A stretch of 64,000 nt of DNA from positions 7,431,001 through 7,495,000 of the forward strand of contig NZ_CP088156.1 in the NCBI RefSeq assembly GCF_021088345.1, written 5' to 3'. How positions within the stretch are numbered: position 1 is the stretch's first letter; each line of letters starts with the position of its first letter. A model generated the notes under the pieces. That model saw only the letters and a program-made list of their open reading frames with translations, did not search any database and had not been told where the DNA came from. The DNA is from Bradyrhizobium ontarionense (lineage in GTDB: Bacteria > Pseudomonadota > Alphaproteobacteria > Rhizobiales > Xanthobacteraceae). Shown here one piece after another: positions 52,796-62,904 of the stretch. The position numbers were made by a program, and so were the translations under genes.

Positions 52796-53782
52796 GTGAG
52801 CACGGCTGACCAGCGGCACGTCCCGGTGCTCGGTCCGGAGGCGGTCGAGATGCTCGCACCGCGCGAGGGCGGAACCTATGTCGACGCGACGTTCGGTGCC
52901 GGCGGTTACACGCGGCTGATTCTGGCGACGCCCGGAACGCGGGTGATCGGGATCGATCGCGACAGCACTGCGATTGCCGGCGGGGCCGGCCTCGTCGAAC
53001 AGGCCGGCGGCCGGCTGACGCTGGTCGAAAACCGCTTCTCCCGGATCGAGGATATCTGCGCGGCGCAAGGTGTCGACGGCATCGTCATGGACGTCGGCGT
53101 GTCGTCGATGCAGCTGGATTCCGCGGCGCGCGGCTTCTCGTTCAGGTTCGACGGTCCGCTCGACATGCGGATGGGGAACGTGGGGCCGACCGCGGCCGAC
53201 ATCGTCGCGCAGGCCTCCGAGCGCAGTCTGGCCGACGTGATCTATATCTTCGGCGAGGAGCGGCATTCACGCGCCGTGGCGCGGTCCATCGTCGCAGCCC
53301 GCAAGGAGCAGCCGATCACGACCACGCGCGCGCTCGCCGATATCGTCGCCCGTGTCGTGCGATCGAAGCCCGGCGACATCCACCCGGCGACGCGGACGTT
53401 CCAGGCTCTGCGCATCCTGGTCAACGAGGAGCTCGACGAGCTCGAGCAGGCGCTGACGGCAGCTGAGCGCGTGCTGAAGCCCGGTGGCCGGCTCGCCGTT
53501 GTCTCGTTCCACTCGCTGGAGGACCGGATCGTCAAGACGTTCCTGGCCGAGCGCAGCAAGACCGGCGGCGGCTCGCGTCATCTGCCCGAGGTCGCGCAGC
53601 AGAAACCGAGCTTCGAGCTGCTCAACCGCAAGCCGGTCGTGGCCGCGGAGGTCGAGATCGAGGCCAACCCTCGGGCGCGGTCCGCCAAGCTGCGGGGGGC
53701 AGAGCGCACGGCTGCGCCGGCACACCTCGCGCCATCGTCGTCACCCTGGCCGCGGCTGGCCGATGTGTTGCGGGGAGGGTGA
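52796..53782 (+). CDS. rsmH: 16S rRNA m4C1402 methyltransferase RsmH
   Basis: 328 residues from the GTG at 52796 ([20 protein letters not shown]). The SAM site is [15 protein letters not shown], followed by [27 protein letters not shown] and [16 protein letters not shown] sequence ([18 protein letters not shown]). The substrate is C1402 of 16S rRNA. First gene of the dcw cluster; ftsL begins 3 bp after its stop. Confidence 0.96.
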   Translation: MSTADQRHVPVLGPEAVEMLAPREGGTYVDATFGAGGYTRLILATPGTRVIGIDRDSTAIAGGAGLVEQAGGRLTLVENRFSRIEDICAAQGVDGIVMDVGVSSMQLDSAARGFSFRFDGPLDMRMGNVGPTAADIVAQASERSLADVIYIFGEERHSRAVARSIVAARKEQPITTTRALADIVARVVRSKPGDIHPATRTFQALRILVNEELDELEQALTAAERVLKPGGRLAVVSFHSLEDRIVKTFLAERSKTGGGSRHLPEVAQQKPSFELLNRKPVVAAEVEIEANPRARSAKLRGAERTAAPAHLAPSSSPWPRLADVLRGG

Positions 53783-53785
53783 CCG

Positions 53786-54178
53786 ATGCGCCTCCTGCAT
53801 CTCGTCGTGATCTGCTCGCTGATTTTCGCGGCTGCCTATGTCTATCGCATCAAGATGGACTCCACCGCGCGCATGGAACGCGTGCTGCAGCTGCGCGCCG
53901 AGATCCGCGAGCAGCGTGAAGCCATCGCGGTCCTGCGCTCGGAATGGGCCAAGCTCGATGCGCCGCTGCGCCTGCAGGGACTGGTCGAACGGCACCTGCC
54001 GCTGAAGCCGCTCAACGCCACCCAATATGACAGCCTCAAGAATCTGCCGGATCGGCCGTCGAGACTGGTCCGGCCGGGCAATCCGGATCCGATCGGGTCG
54101 ATGATCGACGCGATCGATGCCGTCAACGAGGAGCCCCCTGTAACGGGGTCGGTGGGGCGTCCGGAGGATCAGCAATGA
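53786..54178 (+). CDS. ftsL: Cell division protein FtsL
   Basis: 130 residues. A membrane segment at about 4-20 is followed by a coiled-coil (MERVLQLRAEIREQREAIAV) and the segment WAKLDAPLRLQGLVERHLPL. A Pro-rich tail ends the protein. It bridges FtsB and FtsQ to FtsWI in the divisome. It lies between rsmH (3-bp gap; GGAGGG upstream) and ftsI, which it overlaps by 4 bp. The position confirms the call, as FtsL sequence is poorly conserved. Confidence 0.9.
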   Translation: MRLLHLVVICSLIFAAAYVYRIKMDSTARMERVLQLRAEIREQREAIAVLRSEWAKLDAPLRLQGLVERHLPLKPLNATQYDSLKNLPDRPSRLVRPGNPDPIGSMIDAIDAVNEEPPVTGSVGRPEDQQ

Positions 54179-55923
54179 CCGACCAGCTTGGGCCGCAGGC
54201 CAGGCCGCAGGAGCCGTGGCGGCAGCGACTGGTGCGCACGCTGCTCTATGGGCGCAACGTCGATCGCACCGCGAAGGCGCGTGCGCGCATCGGTCTGGCG
54301 ATCGTCGCCTTTGCCGCCGTCTACGCGGTCATCGGCGGCCGGCTCGTGATGTTCGCGATCGGCTCGGATGGTCCGAGCGCGCGGCGTGCCGCGCAGCAGG
54401 ACGCCATCGCCACCGCGCGGCCCGACATCGTCGACCGCAACGGTGCCGTTCTCGCCACCGACGTGAAGACGCCGAGCCTGTTCGCCGAGCCGCGCCGCCT
54501 CATCGACAAGGACGAGGCGATCGAGCTTCTGACGGCGACCTTGCCGGATCTCGATACGGGCGAGGTCCGCGACCGGCTGCTGTCGCGCAAGGGCTTCGTC
54601 TGGTTGAAGCGCGAGATGACGCCGAAGCAGCAGCAGGACATTCATCGCCTTGGCCTGCCGGGCATCGGCTTCCTGCGCGAGAACAAGCGGGTCTATCCGA
54701 CCGGCAACGAGGTGGCCCATCTGATCGGCCTGGTGAACATCGACAACCAGGGCATCGCCGGCATGGAGAAATGGCTCGACAATCAGGGTCTCGCCGACCT
54801 GCATCGCGCCGGCTTCGCCACCGATCGTCTGCAGCGCCCGATCGAGCTCTCGGTCGATCTGCGCGTCGAGCACGCGCTGCGCGACGAGCTGCTCAAGGCC
54901 AAAGAGAAGTTCAAGGCCAAGGCAGCCTCCGGTCTCGTCGTCAACGTTAGGACCGGCGAGATCATCGCCATGGTGTCGCTGCCAGATTTTGATCCGAACA
55001 ATCCGAAGGAAGCGCACGATCCAGATCGGATCAACCGCCTGACCACCGGCGTGTACGAGATGGGCTCGACCTTCAAGGCCTTCACCCTGGCGATGGCGCT
55101 CGATAGCGGCAAGTATGATCTCAACTCGCTGTGGGATGCGCGCGGACCGCTGCATTACGGCAAGTTCGCTATTCATGACGACGAACCAAAGGGCCGCTTC
55201 CTCAACACGAAGGAGGTGTTCACCTTCTCGTCCAACGTCGGCGCTGCCAGGATCGCGCTGACGCAGGGCGTCGAGGGCCACAAGGCGTTCCTGCGCAAGA
55301 TGGGACAGTTCGACCGGCTGCGCACCGAACTGCCGGAGAGCGCCTCGCCGATCCTGCCCAAGCGCTGGGCCGAGTTGAACACGATCACGATCGCGTTCGG
55401 TCACGGCATGGCGGTGGCGCCGTTGCAGGGCGTGATGGGCGTGAGCGCGCTGGTCAATGGTGGTATCCTGATTCCGCCGACCTTCATGAAGCGGACCGAG
55501 GAGGAGGCGCTGGCGCTCGGCAAGCGTGTCATCAAGCCGGAAACCTCGGAGAAGATGCGCTACCTGATGCGCCTGAACGCCGAGATCGGCACGGCGCGCA
55601 AGGCCGACGTGAAGGGCTATTACATCGGCGGCAAGACCGGCACCGCGGAGAAGGTCATCAACGGCCGATACGCCAAGAAGAAGGTGCTGACCCTCTTCAC
55701 CGCCGTGATCCCGGCCGACAAGCCGCGCTACCAGCTCCTGATCATGCTCGACGAGCCGCAGTCCCTGAAGGAGACCTACGGCTTCATCACGTCCGGCTGG
55801 AACGCGGTGCCGACCGCCGGCAATGTGATCTCCAGGATCGGGCCGTTGCTCGGCATCGAGCCGCGTTTCGACCTGCCGCCGTCCGACCGCCAAATTCTTG
55901 CGGCATCGCGGCTGACGCAGTAA
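54175..55923 (+). CDS. ftsI: Septal peptidoglycan transpeptidase FtsI (PBP3)
   Basis: 582 residues. A membrane anchor at about 42-62 precedes the pedestal domain (GNEVAHLIGLVNIDNQGIAG). The catalytic transpeptidase domain contains SxxK in YEMGSTFKAFTLAMAL, SxN in FSSNVGAARIAL and KTG in IGGKTGTAEKVING. It cross-links septal peptidoglycan with FtsW. The ATG overlaps the ftsL stop by 4 bp. Confidence 0.96.
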   Translation: MTDQLGPQARPQEPWRQRLVRTLLYGRNVDRTAKARARIGLAIVAFAAVYAVIGGRLVMFAIGSDGPSARRAAQQDAIATARPDIVDRNGAVLATDVKTPSLFAEPRRLIDKDEAIELLTATLPDLDTGEVRDRLLSRKGFVWLKREMTPKQQQDIHRLGLPGIGFLRENKRVYPTGNEVAHLIGLVNIDNQGIAGMEKWLDNQGLADLHRAGFATDRLQRPIELSVDLRVEHALRDELLKAKEKFKAKAASGLVVNVRTGEIIAMVSLPDFDPNNPKEAHDPDRINRLTTGVYEMGSTFKAFTLAMALDSGKYDLNSLWDARGPLHYGKFAIHDDEPKGRFLNTKEVFTFSSNVGAARIALTQGVEGHKAFLRKMGQFDRLRTELPESASPILPKRWAELNTITIAFGHGMAVAPLQGVMGVSALVNGGILIPPTFMKRTEEEALALGKRVIKPETSEKMRYLMRLNAEIGTARKADVKGYYIGGKTGTAEKVINGRYAKKKVLTLFTAVIPADKPRYQLLIMLDEPQSLKETYGFITSGWNAVPTAGNVISRIGPLLGIEPRFDLPPSDRQILAASRLTQ

Positions 55924-55993
55924 GCCGTCGTCGAATCGCAGGCTTTGGAGCCTCCGCCGCCCGGGGCGGGGCCAGGACCGGTACGGGACCAGG

Positions 55994-57454
55994 ATGAAAC
56001 TTCACGACCTCCTCGGCGATGAGGCGGGGCTCGACCCGCAAATCGCCGCCGTCGAAGTCTCCGGCCTCGCCGTGGACAGCCGCGCCGTCCGGCCGGGCGA
56101 TCTGTTCTTCGCGCTCGCGGGAACCAGGACCGACGGCGCACGCTTCATCGAAGCGGCGATCGCGGCCGGTGCCGTTGTGGTGGCGGGCGCGGCAGCGCCT
56201 GCGACAGACCTGCCGGTCCCCTTTGTCGTGCTGCCGAATGCGCGGCGCGCGCTGGCCCTCGCCGCATCGCGCTTCTTCCCGCGGCAGCCGGCGACCATTG
56301 CCGCCGTCACCGGCACCAGCGGCAAGACCTCGGTCGCGGCCTTCACGCGGCAGATCTGGCAGATGCTCGGTCACAGCTCTGCGAGCATCGGGACCATCGG
56401 GCTGGTGTCGGACAAGCGCACCGTCTACGGCTCGCTGACGACGCCGGATCCGATCGCGCTGCATCGGCAGATCGACGAGATCACGCAGGATGGCGTCACC
56501 CATCTGGCGTTCGAGGCCTCGTCGCATGGGCTCGACCAATTCAGGCTCGACGGCGTGCGGGTGTCGGCCGGCGGGTTCACGAACCTGTCGCGCGACCACA
56601 TGGATTATCATCCGGACATCGCGCACTATCTGAACGCCAAGCTGCGGTTGTTCCGCGACCTCGTGCCGCCGGGCGGCGCTGCGGTGATCTCGGCGGATCA
56701 TGATTGCTCGGCGGAGGTCATCGCCGCGGCGAAGGCGCGCGGGCTTCGTCTGATGACCGTCGGGGCACGAGGCGACGGCATAGGAGAGGGCATCCGGCTC
56801 GTCGCAACGGCCGTCAGCGGATTTGCCCAACAGCTTGAGGTCCAGCATTGCGGCCGCATGCATGCGCTCCGGCTGCCGTTGGTTGGCGCGTTCCAGATCG
56901 AAAACGCGCTGGTGGCGGCGGGCCTTGCGATCGGCACCGGCAGCGACCCGCAAGCTGTGTTTGAATCGCTGGAGAAGCTCGAGGGCGCCAAGGGGCGGCT
57001 CGAACTGGTCGGTGAGCACAATGGCGCTCCTGTCTTCATCGATTACTCCCACAAGCCGGACGCGCTCGCCAAGGCGCTGCAGGCGCTTAGGCCCTATGCC
57101 GCACGAAAACTCGCCGTCGTGTTCGGCGCCGGCGGCGATCGCGATGCCGGCAAGCGGCCGTTGATGGGCGCGATCGCCAGCGCAGAAGCCGACAGCGTCA
57201 TCGTCACCGACGACAATCCGCGCAGCGAGGACCCGGCTGCCATCCGTGCCGCGATCCTGGCTGCGGCCCCGGGGGCACGCGAGATCGGCGACCGCGCCGA
57301 GGCGATACGGGTCGCGATCGGCGAACTGCAGCCCGGTGACGCGCTGGTCATTGCCGGCAAGGGCCACGAGACCGGACAGATCATCGGCAGCACGGTTCTG
57401 CATTTCAGCGACCATGAAGCGGTCGCGGACGCATTGGCATCGAGGACATCATGA
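55994..57454 (+). CDS. murE: UDP-MurNAc-tripeptide ligase MurE (mDAP-adding)
   Basis: 486 residues. N-terminal domain with VSGLAVDSRAVRPGDLFFAL, ATP site AVTGTSGKTSVAAFTRQ, EASSHGLDQFRLDGVRV, and the C-terminal DDNPRSEDP motif that marks use of meso-diaminopimelate rather than lysine. It adds the third residue to UDP-MurNAc-dipeptide in the cytoplasm. It begins 70 bp after ftsI and overlaps murF by 4 bp. Confidence 0.97.
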   Translation: MKLHDLLGDEAGLDPQIAAVEVSGLAVDSRAVRPGDLFFALAGTRTDGARFIEAAIAAGAVVVAGAAAPATDLPVPFVVLPNARRALALAASRFFPRQPATIAAVTGTSGKTSVAAFTRQIWQMLGHSSASIGTIGLVSDKRTVYGSLTTPDPIALHRQIDEITQDGVTHLAFEASSHGLDQFRLDGVRVSAGGFTNLSRDHMDYHPDIAHYLNAKLRLFRDLVPPGGAAVISADHDCSAEVIAAAKARGLRLMTVGARGDGIGEGIRLVATAVSGFAQQLEVQHCGRMHALRLPLVGAFQIENALVAAGLAIGTGSDPQAVFESLEKLEGAKGRLELVGEHNGAPVFIDYSHKPDALAKALQALRPYAARKLAVVFGAGGDRDAGKRPLMGAIASAEADSVIVTDDNPRSEDPAAIRAAILAAAPGAREIGDRAEAIRVAIGELQPGDALVIAGKGHETGQIIGSTVLHFSDHEAVADALASRTS

Positions 57455-58827
57455 CGAAGGCGCTGTGGACTGTGGCCGAGGCGGCGCGCGCGCTCGGCCT
57501 CGCCGGCGACTATCCGGAGACACCGATCGATGTCGTGACGCAGGACAGCCGCGTTGTGAAGCCTGGCAGCCTGTTCGTCGCGCTGAGCGGTACGCCCAGC
57601 GGTGGCTTCGTGTCGAGTTTTGCTTCCAATCGTGACGGCTGGGAGTTCGCGGCCAATGCCGAGAAGGCCGGCGCCGTCGCGATGATCGTGCCGCACAGGA
57701 TCGACGGCATCACGGTTCCTCAACTCGTGGTGCCGGACACGCTGATCGATGGATTGTGGGCGCTGGCGCGCGCCGCTCGCGCCCGCTTTCATGGTCCGGT
57801 GATCGGCCTCACCGGCAGCGCCGGCAAGACCTCGACCAAGGAGTTCATCGCCGCCTATCCCGGCGCCTCCGCCAGCCCATCGAGCTTCAACAATTTCTGG
57901 GGCGTGCCGCTGACACTGTGCAATGCCGATCCGCATGCCTCGGTCTGGGTGGTCGAGATGGGCATGAATCAGGTCGGCGAGATCGCGCGGCTGACGGAAC
58001 TTTCAAAGCCGACGGTCGCCCTTGTCGTCAATGTCCAACCCGTGCATCTGGAGAAGCTCGGCAGCCTGGAAGCCATCAGGCGGGAAAAGGTCTCGATCGC
58101 GCAGGGGCTGCCCAAGGATGGAATTCTGGTGCTTCCGGCTGATCTCGCGGCGCCGGAATGGGGAGGCAAGGTGATCCGCTTCGGCGGCGATGCCGAGGTG
58201 CGTGAGCTAGCGCACACGCCTGATGGCGAGAACTGGGACGTGACGGCCGATGTCTGTGGCCGCCGGGTCGATTTCGTGCTGACGCCCGGCGCCCCGCACC
58301 GGGTCCTCAACGCACTCGCGGCACTCGCTTCCGTTGCGGCCACCGGGCTCGATCCGGCGCTGCTGGCGCAGGATCTCGGTCAGGTCGGCATCATGACCGG
58401 ACGCGGCGTCGAGCAGACCATCGGCGAGGTCGTTCTGATCGACGACAGCTTCAATGGCAATCCGGCCAGCATGGCCGCGGCGCTCGACAGCCTGCAGGCC
58501 CGGCCGGTGCGTGGGCGGCGGATAGCCGTCATCGGCGACATGCTGGAGCTCGGCGCGGAAGCGCCCGCCTATCACGAGGGGATGGTCGGTCACCTCACCG
58601 GCATCGACGGTGTCTATTGCGTCGGTCCGCTGATGCGCCATTTGTTCGAGCGGTTGCCGCAGGAGAAGCGACTCGGCTGGCACGAGGATCCGGTGACGCT
58701 GAATCCCGCGCAGGTCGCGGCGTTGCTCGCGCCGGGAGATGCGGTCGTCATCAAGGGCAGCAAGAAGATCTTCTGGGTCAACAAGTTCGTGTCGAAGCTC
58801 GCCGCGGCTCTGCAGCGCACGAATTGA
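57451..58827 (+). CDS. murF: UDP-MurNAc-tripeptide D-Ala-D-Ala ligase MurF
   Basis: 458 residues. TQDSRVVKPGSLFVALSGTP, ATP site GLTGSAGKTSTKEFIAAY, VVEMGMNQVGEIARLTELSK and IDDSFNGNPASMAAALDSL are the family landmarks. It completes the UDP-MurNAc pentapeptide with the D-Ala-D-Ala dipeptide. The ATG overlaps the murE stop by 4 bp. About 200 bp without a gene follow before mraY; that stretch has no feature I recognise. Confidence 0.97.
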   Translation: MTKALWTVAEAARALGLAGDYPETPIDVVTQDSRVVKPGSLFVALSGTPSGGFVSSFASNRDGWEFAANAEKAGAVAMIVPHRIDGITVPQLVVPDTLIDGLWALARAARARFHGPVIGLTGSAGKTSTKEFIAAYPGASASPSSFNNFWGVPLTLCNADPHASVWVVEMGMNQVGEIARLTELSKPTVALVVNVQPVHLEKLGSLEAIRREKVSIAQGLPKDGILVLPADLAAPEWGGKVIRFGGDAEVRELAHTPDGENWDVTADVCGRRVDFVLTPGAPHRVLNALAALASVAATGLDPALLAQDLGQVGIMTGRGVEQTIGEVVLIDDSFNGNPASMAAALDSLQARPVRGRRIAVIGDMLELGAEAPAYHEGMVGHLTGIDGVYCVGPLMRHLFERLPQEKRLGWHEDPVTLNPAQVAALLAPGDAVVIKGSKKIFWVNKFVSKLAAALQRTN

Positions 58828-59027
58828 AATCGGGCGATATCGCGGCGCGGCGGCAGGATATCTTTCCTCTGGCCATCTGGGCAGCTATGCCGGGCAAGAG
58901 CTCTCCATCGATTGCAACGATTCGCACCTCGGCCCCGATCGTGGTTAAACAAGGCCGAACCGGATTCGCGGGGCGAGAATCTGCGGACGCGTGGCTCAAT
59001 TTCGGTGAGGCGGCATAGGCGGGTTGG

Positions 59028-60134
59028 ATGTTCTACTGGTTGATCGAGCTGACGAATACGTTTCCGAGCCTGTCGATCTTTCGCGGGCTCCTCAACGTGT
59101 TTCGTTACATCACCTTCCGGACCGGCGGCGCCGTGGTCACGGGGGCTCTGTTCGTGTTCCTGTTCGGCCCCTGGATCATCGATCATCTTCGCTTGCGTCA
59201 GGGCAAGGGCCAGCCGATCCGGACAGACGGCCCGCAATCGCATATCATCAGCAAGAAGGGCACGCCGACGATGGGCGGCCTGATGATCCTGTCGGGACTC
59301 GTCGTCTCCACGGTGCTGTGGGCCAATCCGCTCAACCCCTACGTCTGGATCGTGCTCGCGGTCACGCTCGGCTTCGGCTTCGTCGGCTTCTACGATGATT
59401 ATCTGAAGGTCACCAAGCAGTCGCATTCGGGTTTTGCCGGCCGCGCACGTCTGCTCATCGAGGCTGCGATCGCGCTGGTTGCCTGCTATGCGCTGGTCCG
59501 CCTGGGACGGGATCCATCCTCGACCGGGCTCGCGATTCCCTTCTTCAAGGACCTCGTCATCAAGTTCGGCTGGCTCTACGTCCTCTTCGGCGCCTTCGTC
59601 ATCGTCGGCGCCGGCAACGCGGTCAACCTCACCGACGGGCTCGATGGCCTCGCCATCGTGCCGGTGATGATCGCCTCCGCGAGCTTCGGCCTGATCGCCT
59701 ACCTCGCCGGCAACGCCGTGTTCTCCGATTATCTGCAGATCCATTATGTCGCGGGCACCGGCGAGCTCGCCGTGTTGTGCGGCGCGGTCCTCGGCGCCGG
59801 GCTCGGCTTCCTCTGGTTCAATGCGCCGCCGGCCTCGATCTTCATGGGCGACACCGGCTCGCTGGCGCTGGGCGGCATGCTCGGCTCGATCGCGATCGCT
59901 GTGAAGCATGAGATCGTGCTCGCGGTGATCGGCGGCCTGTTCGTGCTGGAAGCCGTCTCCGTGATCGTGCAGGTCGCGTCGTTCAAGCTGACCGGCAAGC
60001 GCATCTTCAGGATGGCGCCGATCCATCATCATTTCGAGCAGCTCGGCTGGACGGAGCCGCAGATCGTGATTCGCTTCTGGATTATCTCGGTGATGCTGGC
60101 GCTGGTCGGTCTGTCGACGCTGAAGCTGCGCTGA
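59028..60134 (+). CDS. mraY: Phospho-MurNAc-pentapeptide transferase MraY
   Basis: 368 residues with ten membrane segments. Landmarks are [40 protein letters not shown] (the DDD-type aspartate motif), [16 protein letters not shown] and [15 protein letters not shown], plus the His-rich [12 protein letters not shown] loop. It transfers phospho-MurNAc-pentapeptide to undecaprenyl phosphate, making lipid I. It is followed by murD after one base. Confidence 0.97.
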   Translation: MFYWLIELTNTFPSLSIFRGLLNVFRYITFRTGGAVVTGALFVFLFGPWIIDHLRLRQGKGQPIRTDGPQSHIISKKGTPTMGGLMILSGLVVSTVLWANPLNPYVWIVLAVTLGFGFVGFYDDYLKVTKQSHSGFAGRARLLIEAAIALVACYALVRLGRDPSSTGLAIPFFKDLVIKFGWLYVLFGAFVIVGAGNAVNLTDGLDGLAIVPVMIASASFGLIAYLAGNAVFSDYLQIHYVAGTGELAVLCGAVLGAGLGFLWFNAPPASIFMGDTGSLALGGMLGSIAIAVKHEIVLAVIGGLFVLEAVSVIVQVASFKLTGKRIFRMAPIHHHFEQLGWTEPQIVIRFWIISVMLALVGLSTLKLR

Positions 60135-60135
60135 C

Positions 60136-61536
60136 ATGATCCCCGTCACCTCATTCGCCGGCAAGACGGTCGCCGTGTTCGGCCTCGGCGGATCGGGGCT
60201 TGCCTCCTGCCATGCGCTGCGCGCCGGCGGTGCCGAGGTGGTCGCAGGTGACGACGGAGCCGAACGGTTGGCGGAGGCGGCCAAGGCCGGTTTCGTGACC
60301 GCCGATCTGCGCACCGTCTCATGGGCTGATTTCGCCGCACTGGTGCTGGCGCCGGGCGTGCCCTTGACGCATCCCGTACCGCATTGGAGCGTGCTCAGGG
60401 CGCGCGAGGCCGGCGTCGAGGTGATCGGCGACATCGAGCTGTTCTGCCGCGAGCGCAAGCGTCACGCACCGGACGCGCCGTTCGTCGCCATCACCGGCAC
60501 CAACGGCAAGTCGACCACGACGGCCTTGATTGCGCATCTGATGCGGGTCGCCGGCTACGACACCCAGATGGGCGGCAACATCGGCACCGCGATCCTGTCG
60601 CTGGAGCCTGCGCGCATGGGCCGCGTCCACGTCATCGAGATGTCGTCCTACCAGATCGACCTCACGCCCTCGCTCGATCCGACCGTCGGCATCCTGATCA
60701 ATGTCAGCGAGGACCACATCGATCGCCACGGCACCATCGAGACCTATGCCGCCGTGAAGGAGCGGCTGGTGGCGGGTGTCCAATCCAAGGGCACCGCGAT
60801 CGTCGGTGTCGACGACGGTTTTTCGCGCGCGGTTGCCGACCGGTTGGATCAGGCCGGCAAGCGCGTCGTGCGCATCTCGGTAAAGAATCCGCTGGCCGAC
60901 GGTCTCTATGTCGAGCACGAGACGATCGTGCGCAGCTCGAGCGGGGCGCGCAGCGAGATCGCGCGGCTCGGCGGCATCGGCTCGCTGCGCGGCCAGCACA
61001 ATGCGCAGAACGCGGCCTGCGCGGCGGCGACTGCGCTCGCGCTAGGCGTCAAGGAGGACGTGCTGCAGCAGGGCCTGCGCAGCTTTCCAGGGCTCGCGCA
61101 TCGCATGGAGCAGGTCGGCCGCCGCGGCAGCGTGCTGTTCGTCAACGATTCCAAGGGCACCAATGCTGACGCGACCGCGCATGCGCTGTCGTCCTTCGCC
61201 GACATTTTCTGGATCGCCGGCGGCAAGCCCAAGGCTGGCGGCATCACGAGCCTCAGCGGCTTCTTCCCGCGCATCCGCAAGGCCTATCTGATCGGCGAGG
61301 CGGCCGCGGAGTTTGCCGGGACGCTCGGTGACAAGGTGCCGCATGACATGTCGGGCACGCTGGAGATCGCGGTGGCGCAGGCGGCTGCAGATGCTGAAGC
61401 CTCCGGCCTGAAGGAGGCCGTGGTCCTGCTGTCACCGGCCTGCGCCTCGTTCGACCAGTTCCGCAATTTCGAGATCCGCGGCACGCGCTTCCGAGAGTTG
61501 GTGCAGGCGTTGCCGGGCGTTGAGCCCGTGGTGTGA
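60136..61536 (+). CDS. murD: UDP-MurNAc-L-Ala:D-Glu ligase MurD
   Basis: 466 residues. N-terminal UDP-binding Rossmann domain ([19 protein letters not shown]), ATP site [39 protein letters not shown], and [20 protein letters not shown]. It adds D-glutamate to UDP-MurNAc-L-Ala. Its ATG is one base after the mraY stop, so translation is coupled. Confidence 0.97.
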   Translation: MIPVTSFAGKTVAVFGLGGSGLASCHALRAGGAEVVAGDDGAERLAEAAKAGFVTADLRTVSWADFAALVLAPGVPLTHPVPHWSVLRAREAGVEVIGDIELFCRERKRHAPDAPFVAITGTNGKSTTTALIAHLMRVAGYDTQMGGNIGTAILSLEPARMGRVHVIEMSSYQIDLTPSLDPTVGILINVSEDHIDRHGTIETYAAVKERLVAGVQSKGTAIVGVDDGFSRAVADRLDQAGKRVVRISVKNPLADGLYVEHETIVRSSSGARSEIARLGGIGSLRGQHNAQNAACAAATALALGVKEDVLQQGLRSFPGLAHRMEQVGRRGSVLFVNDSKGTNADATAHALSSFADIFWIAGGKPKAGGITSLSGFFPRIRKAYLIGEAAAEFAGTLGDKVPHDMSGTLEIAVAQAAADAEASGLKEAVVLLSPACASFDQFRNFEIRGTRFRELVQALPGVEPVV

Positions 61537-61615
61537 CGTATGGGCGGTCGCCACTCATGCCTCTGAGGGCGAACGCGTGTCGGCTGGTTCCAGCGACCAA
61601 GATGTAAGCGTTCGC

Positions 61616-61630
61616 TTAACTCTTCGATAA
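61616..61630 (+). promoter_or_regulatory. Possible CtrA-type box before ftsW
   Basis: TTAA-N7-ATAA at 61616-61630 differs by one base from the TTAA-N7-TTAA CtrA site, 52 bp before ftsW. A short palindrome TAAGCG-TT-CGCTTA overlaps it. CtrA controls division genes in alphaproteobacteria. Chance occurrence of such a short motif is quite possible. Confidence 0.3.
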
Positions 61631-61681
61631 CCATCCTGGGCGCCAATGGGCTGATTCCTTAAGGCCTCAGGTGGACGCCCG

Positions 61682-62833
61682 ATGCTCTCCCGTGAAGAAC
61701 GCAATCCGCTGTCCGACTGGTGGTGGACGGTCGACAAGCCGCTGCTCGGCTCCATCCTCGCCTTGATGCTGTGCGGCGTGATCCTGTCGCTGGCGGCCAG
61801 CCCGCCGGTGGCGACCCGGATCGGGCTCGATCCCTTTCACTTCTTCAACCGTCACGTCCTGTTCCTGCTGCCATCCTTCATCGTGCTGATCGGCGTCTCC
61901 TTCCTGTCGCCGCGCCAGATCCGCCGCAGCGCGCTGCTGGTGTTCGCGATCGCGATCGTGCTGATCGTGCTGACGCTCGCGATCGGTCCGGAGGTGAAGG
62001 GCTCGCGACGCTGGATCACGCTGGTCGGCGTCAACATCCAGGCCTCCGAAGCGGCCAAGCCGGCCTTCGTCGTGGTCGTGGCCTGGCTGTTCTCTGAATC
62101 GGCGCGGCGACCCGACATGCCGGCGACCACGATGGCGCTGGCGCTGTTGTTGATGCTGGTGTCGCTCCTGGTCATGGAGCCGGATTTCGGCCAGACCATG
62201 CTGATCCTGATGGTTTGGGGCTCGCTGTTCTTCATCGCCGGCATGCGCATGATCTGGGTCGCCGGCCTGGCAAGCGCCGCCGCGGCCGGCCTGTTCGGTG
62301 CCTACCTGCTGGTCCCACACGTTGCCGGGCGCATCAAGCGCTTCATGAATCCGGCTTCCGGCGACACCTTCCAGGTCGACACCGCGATGGAGGCCTTCTC
62401 CAACGGCGGCTGGTTCGGTTTGGGGCCGGGCGAGGGCATCGCCAAGCGCAGCCTGCCGGACAGCCACACCGACTTCGTGTTCGCGGTCGCGGCCGAGGAA
62501 TTCGGTATCATCCTTTGCCTCGCGCTGGTCACGCTGTTCGCCTTCATCGTGATCCGCACGCTGTCGCGCGCCTATGCCACCGAGGACGCCTTCTCGCGCT
62601 TCGCGGCGTCGGGCCTCGCGATCCTGTTCGGCATCCAGGCGGCGATCAACATCTCGGTCAACCTGCAGCTGATCCCGGCCAAGGGCATGACCTTGCCGTT
62701 CGTCTCCTATGGCGGCTCGTCGATCGTATCGCTGGCCTATGGTGTCGGCATGATGCTGGCGTTGACGCGGCAGCGCCCGCGCATCGAGATCGAAGCGACG
62801 GGCGCCGCGGGTGCCCTGCGTAGCTATGCGTGA
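61682..62833 (+). CDS. ftsW: Septal peptidoglycan polymerase FtsW
   Basis: 383 residues with ten membrane segments of the SEDS family. Signatures are RWITLVGVNIQASEAAKPAF, MEPDFGQTMLILMVWGSLFF, the LPDSHTDFVFAVAAEEFGII loop and KGMTLPFVSYGGSSIVSLAY. It polymerises lipid II at the septum together with FtsI. It lies 145 bp after murD and 71 bp before murG; the gap upstream holds the possible CtrA box. Confidence 0.96.
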   Translation: MLSREERNPLSDWWWTVDKPLLGSILALMLCGVILSLAASPPVATRIGLDPFHFFNRHVLFLLPSFIVLIGVSFLSPRQIRRSALLVFAIAIVLIVLTLAIGPEVKGSRRWITLVGVNIQASEAAKPAFVVVVAWLFSESARRPDMPATTMALALLLMLVSLLVMEPDFGQTMLILMVWGSLFFIAGMRMIWVAGLASAAAAGLFGAYLLVPHVAGRIKRFMNPASGDTFQVDTAMEAFSNGGWFGLGPGEGIAKRSLPDSHTDFVFAVAAEEFGIILCLALVTLFAFIVIRTLSRAYATEDAFSRFAASGLAILFGIQAAINISVNLQLIPAKGMTLPFVSYGGSSIVSLAYGVGMMLALTRQRPRIEIEATGAAGALRSYA

Positions 62834-62904
62834 TGATTCCTTGGGATTGCGGACGCTGGTCGCCTCGCTCGCAATGACGACACATTGCCTGTAAACATGC
62901 GCGC

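Noticed and set aside
58617..59018. Plus-strand frame between murF and mraY
   Set aside because: Its first half is an out-of-frame reading of murF; the remainder has no domain.
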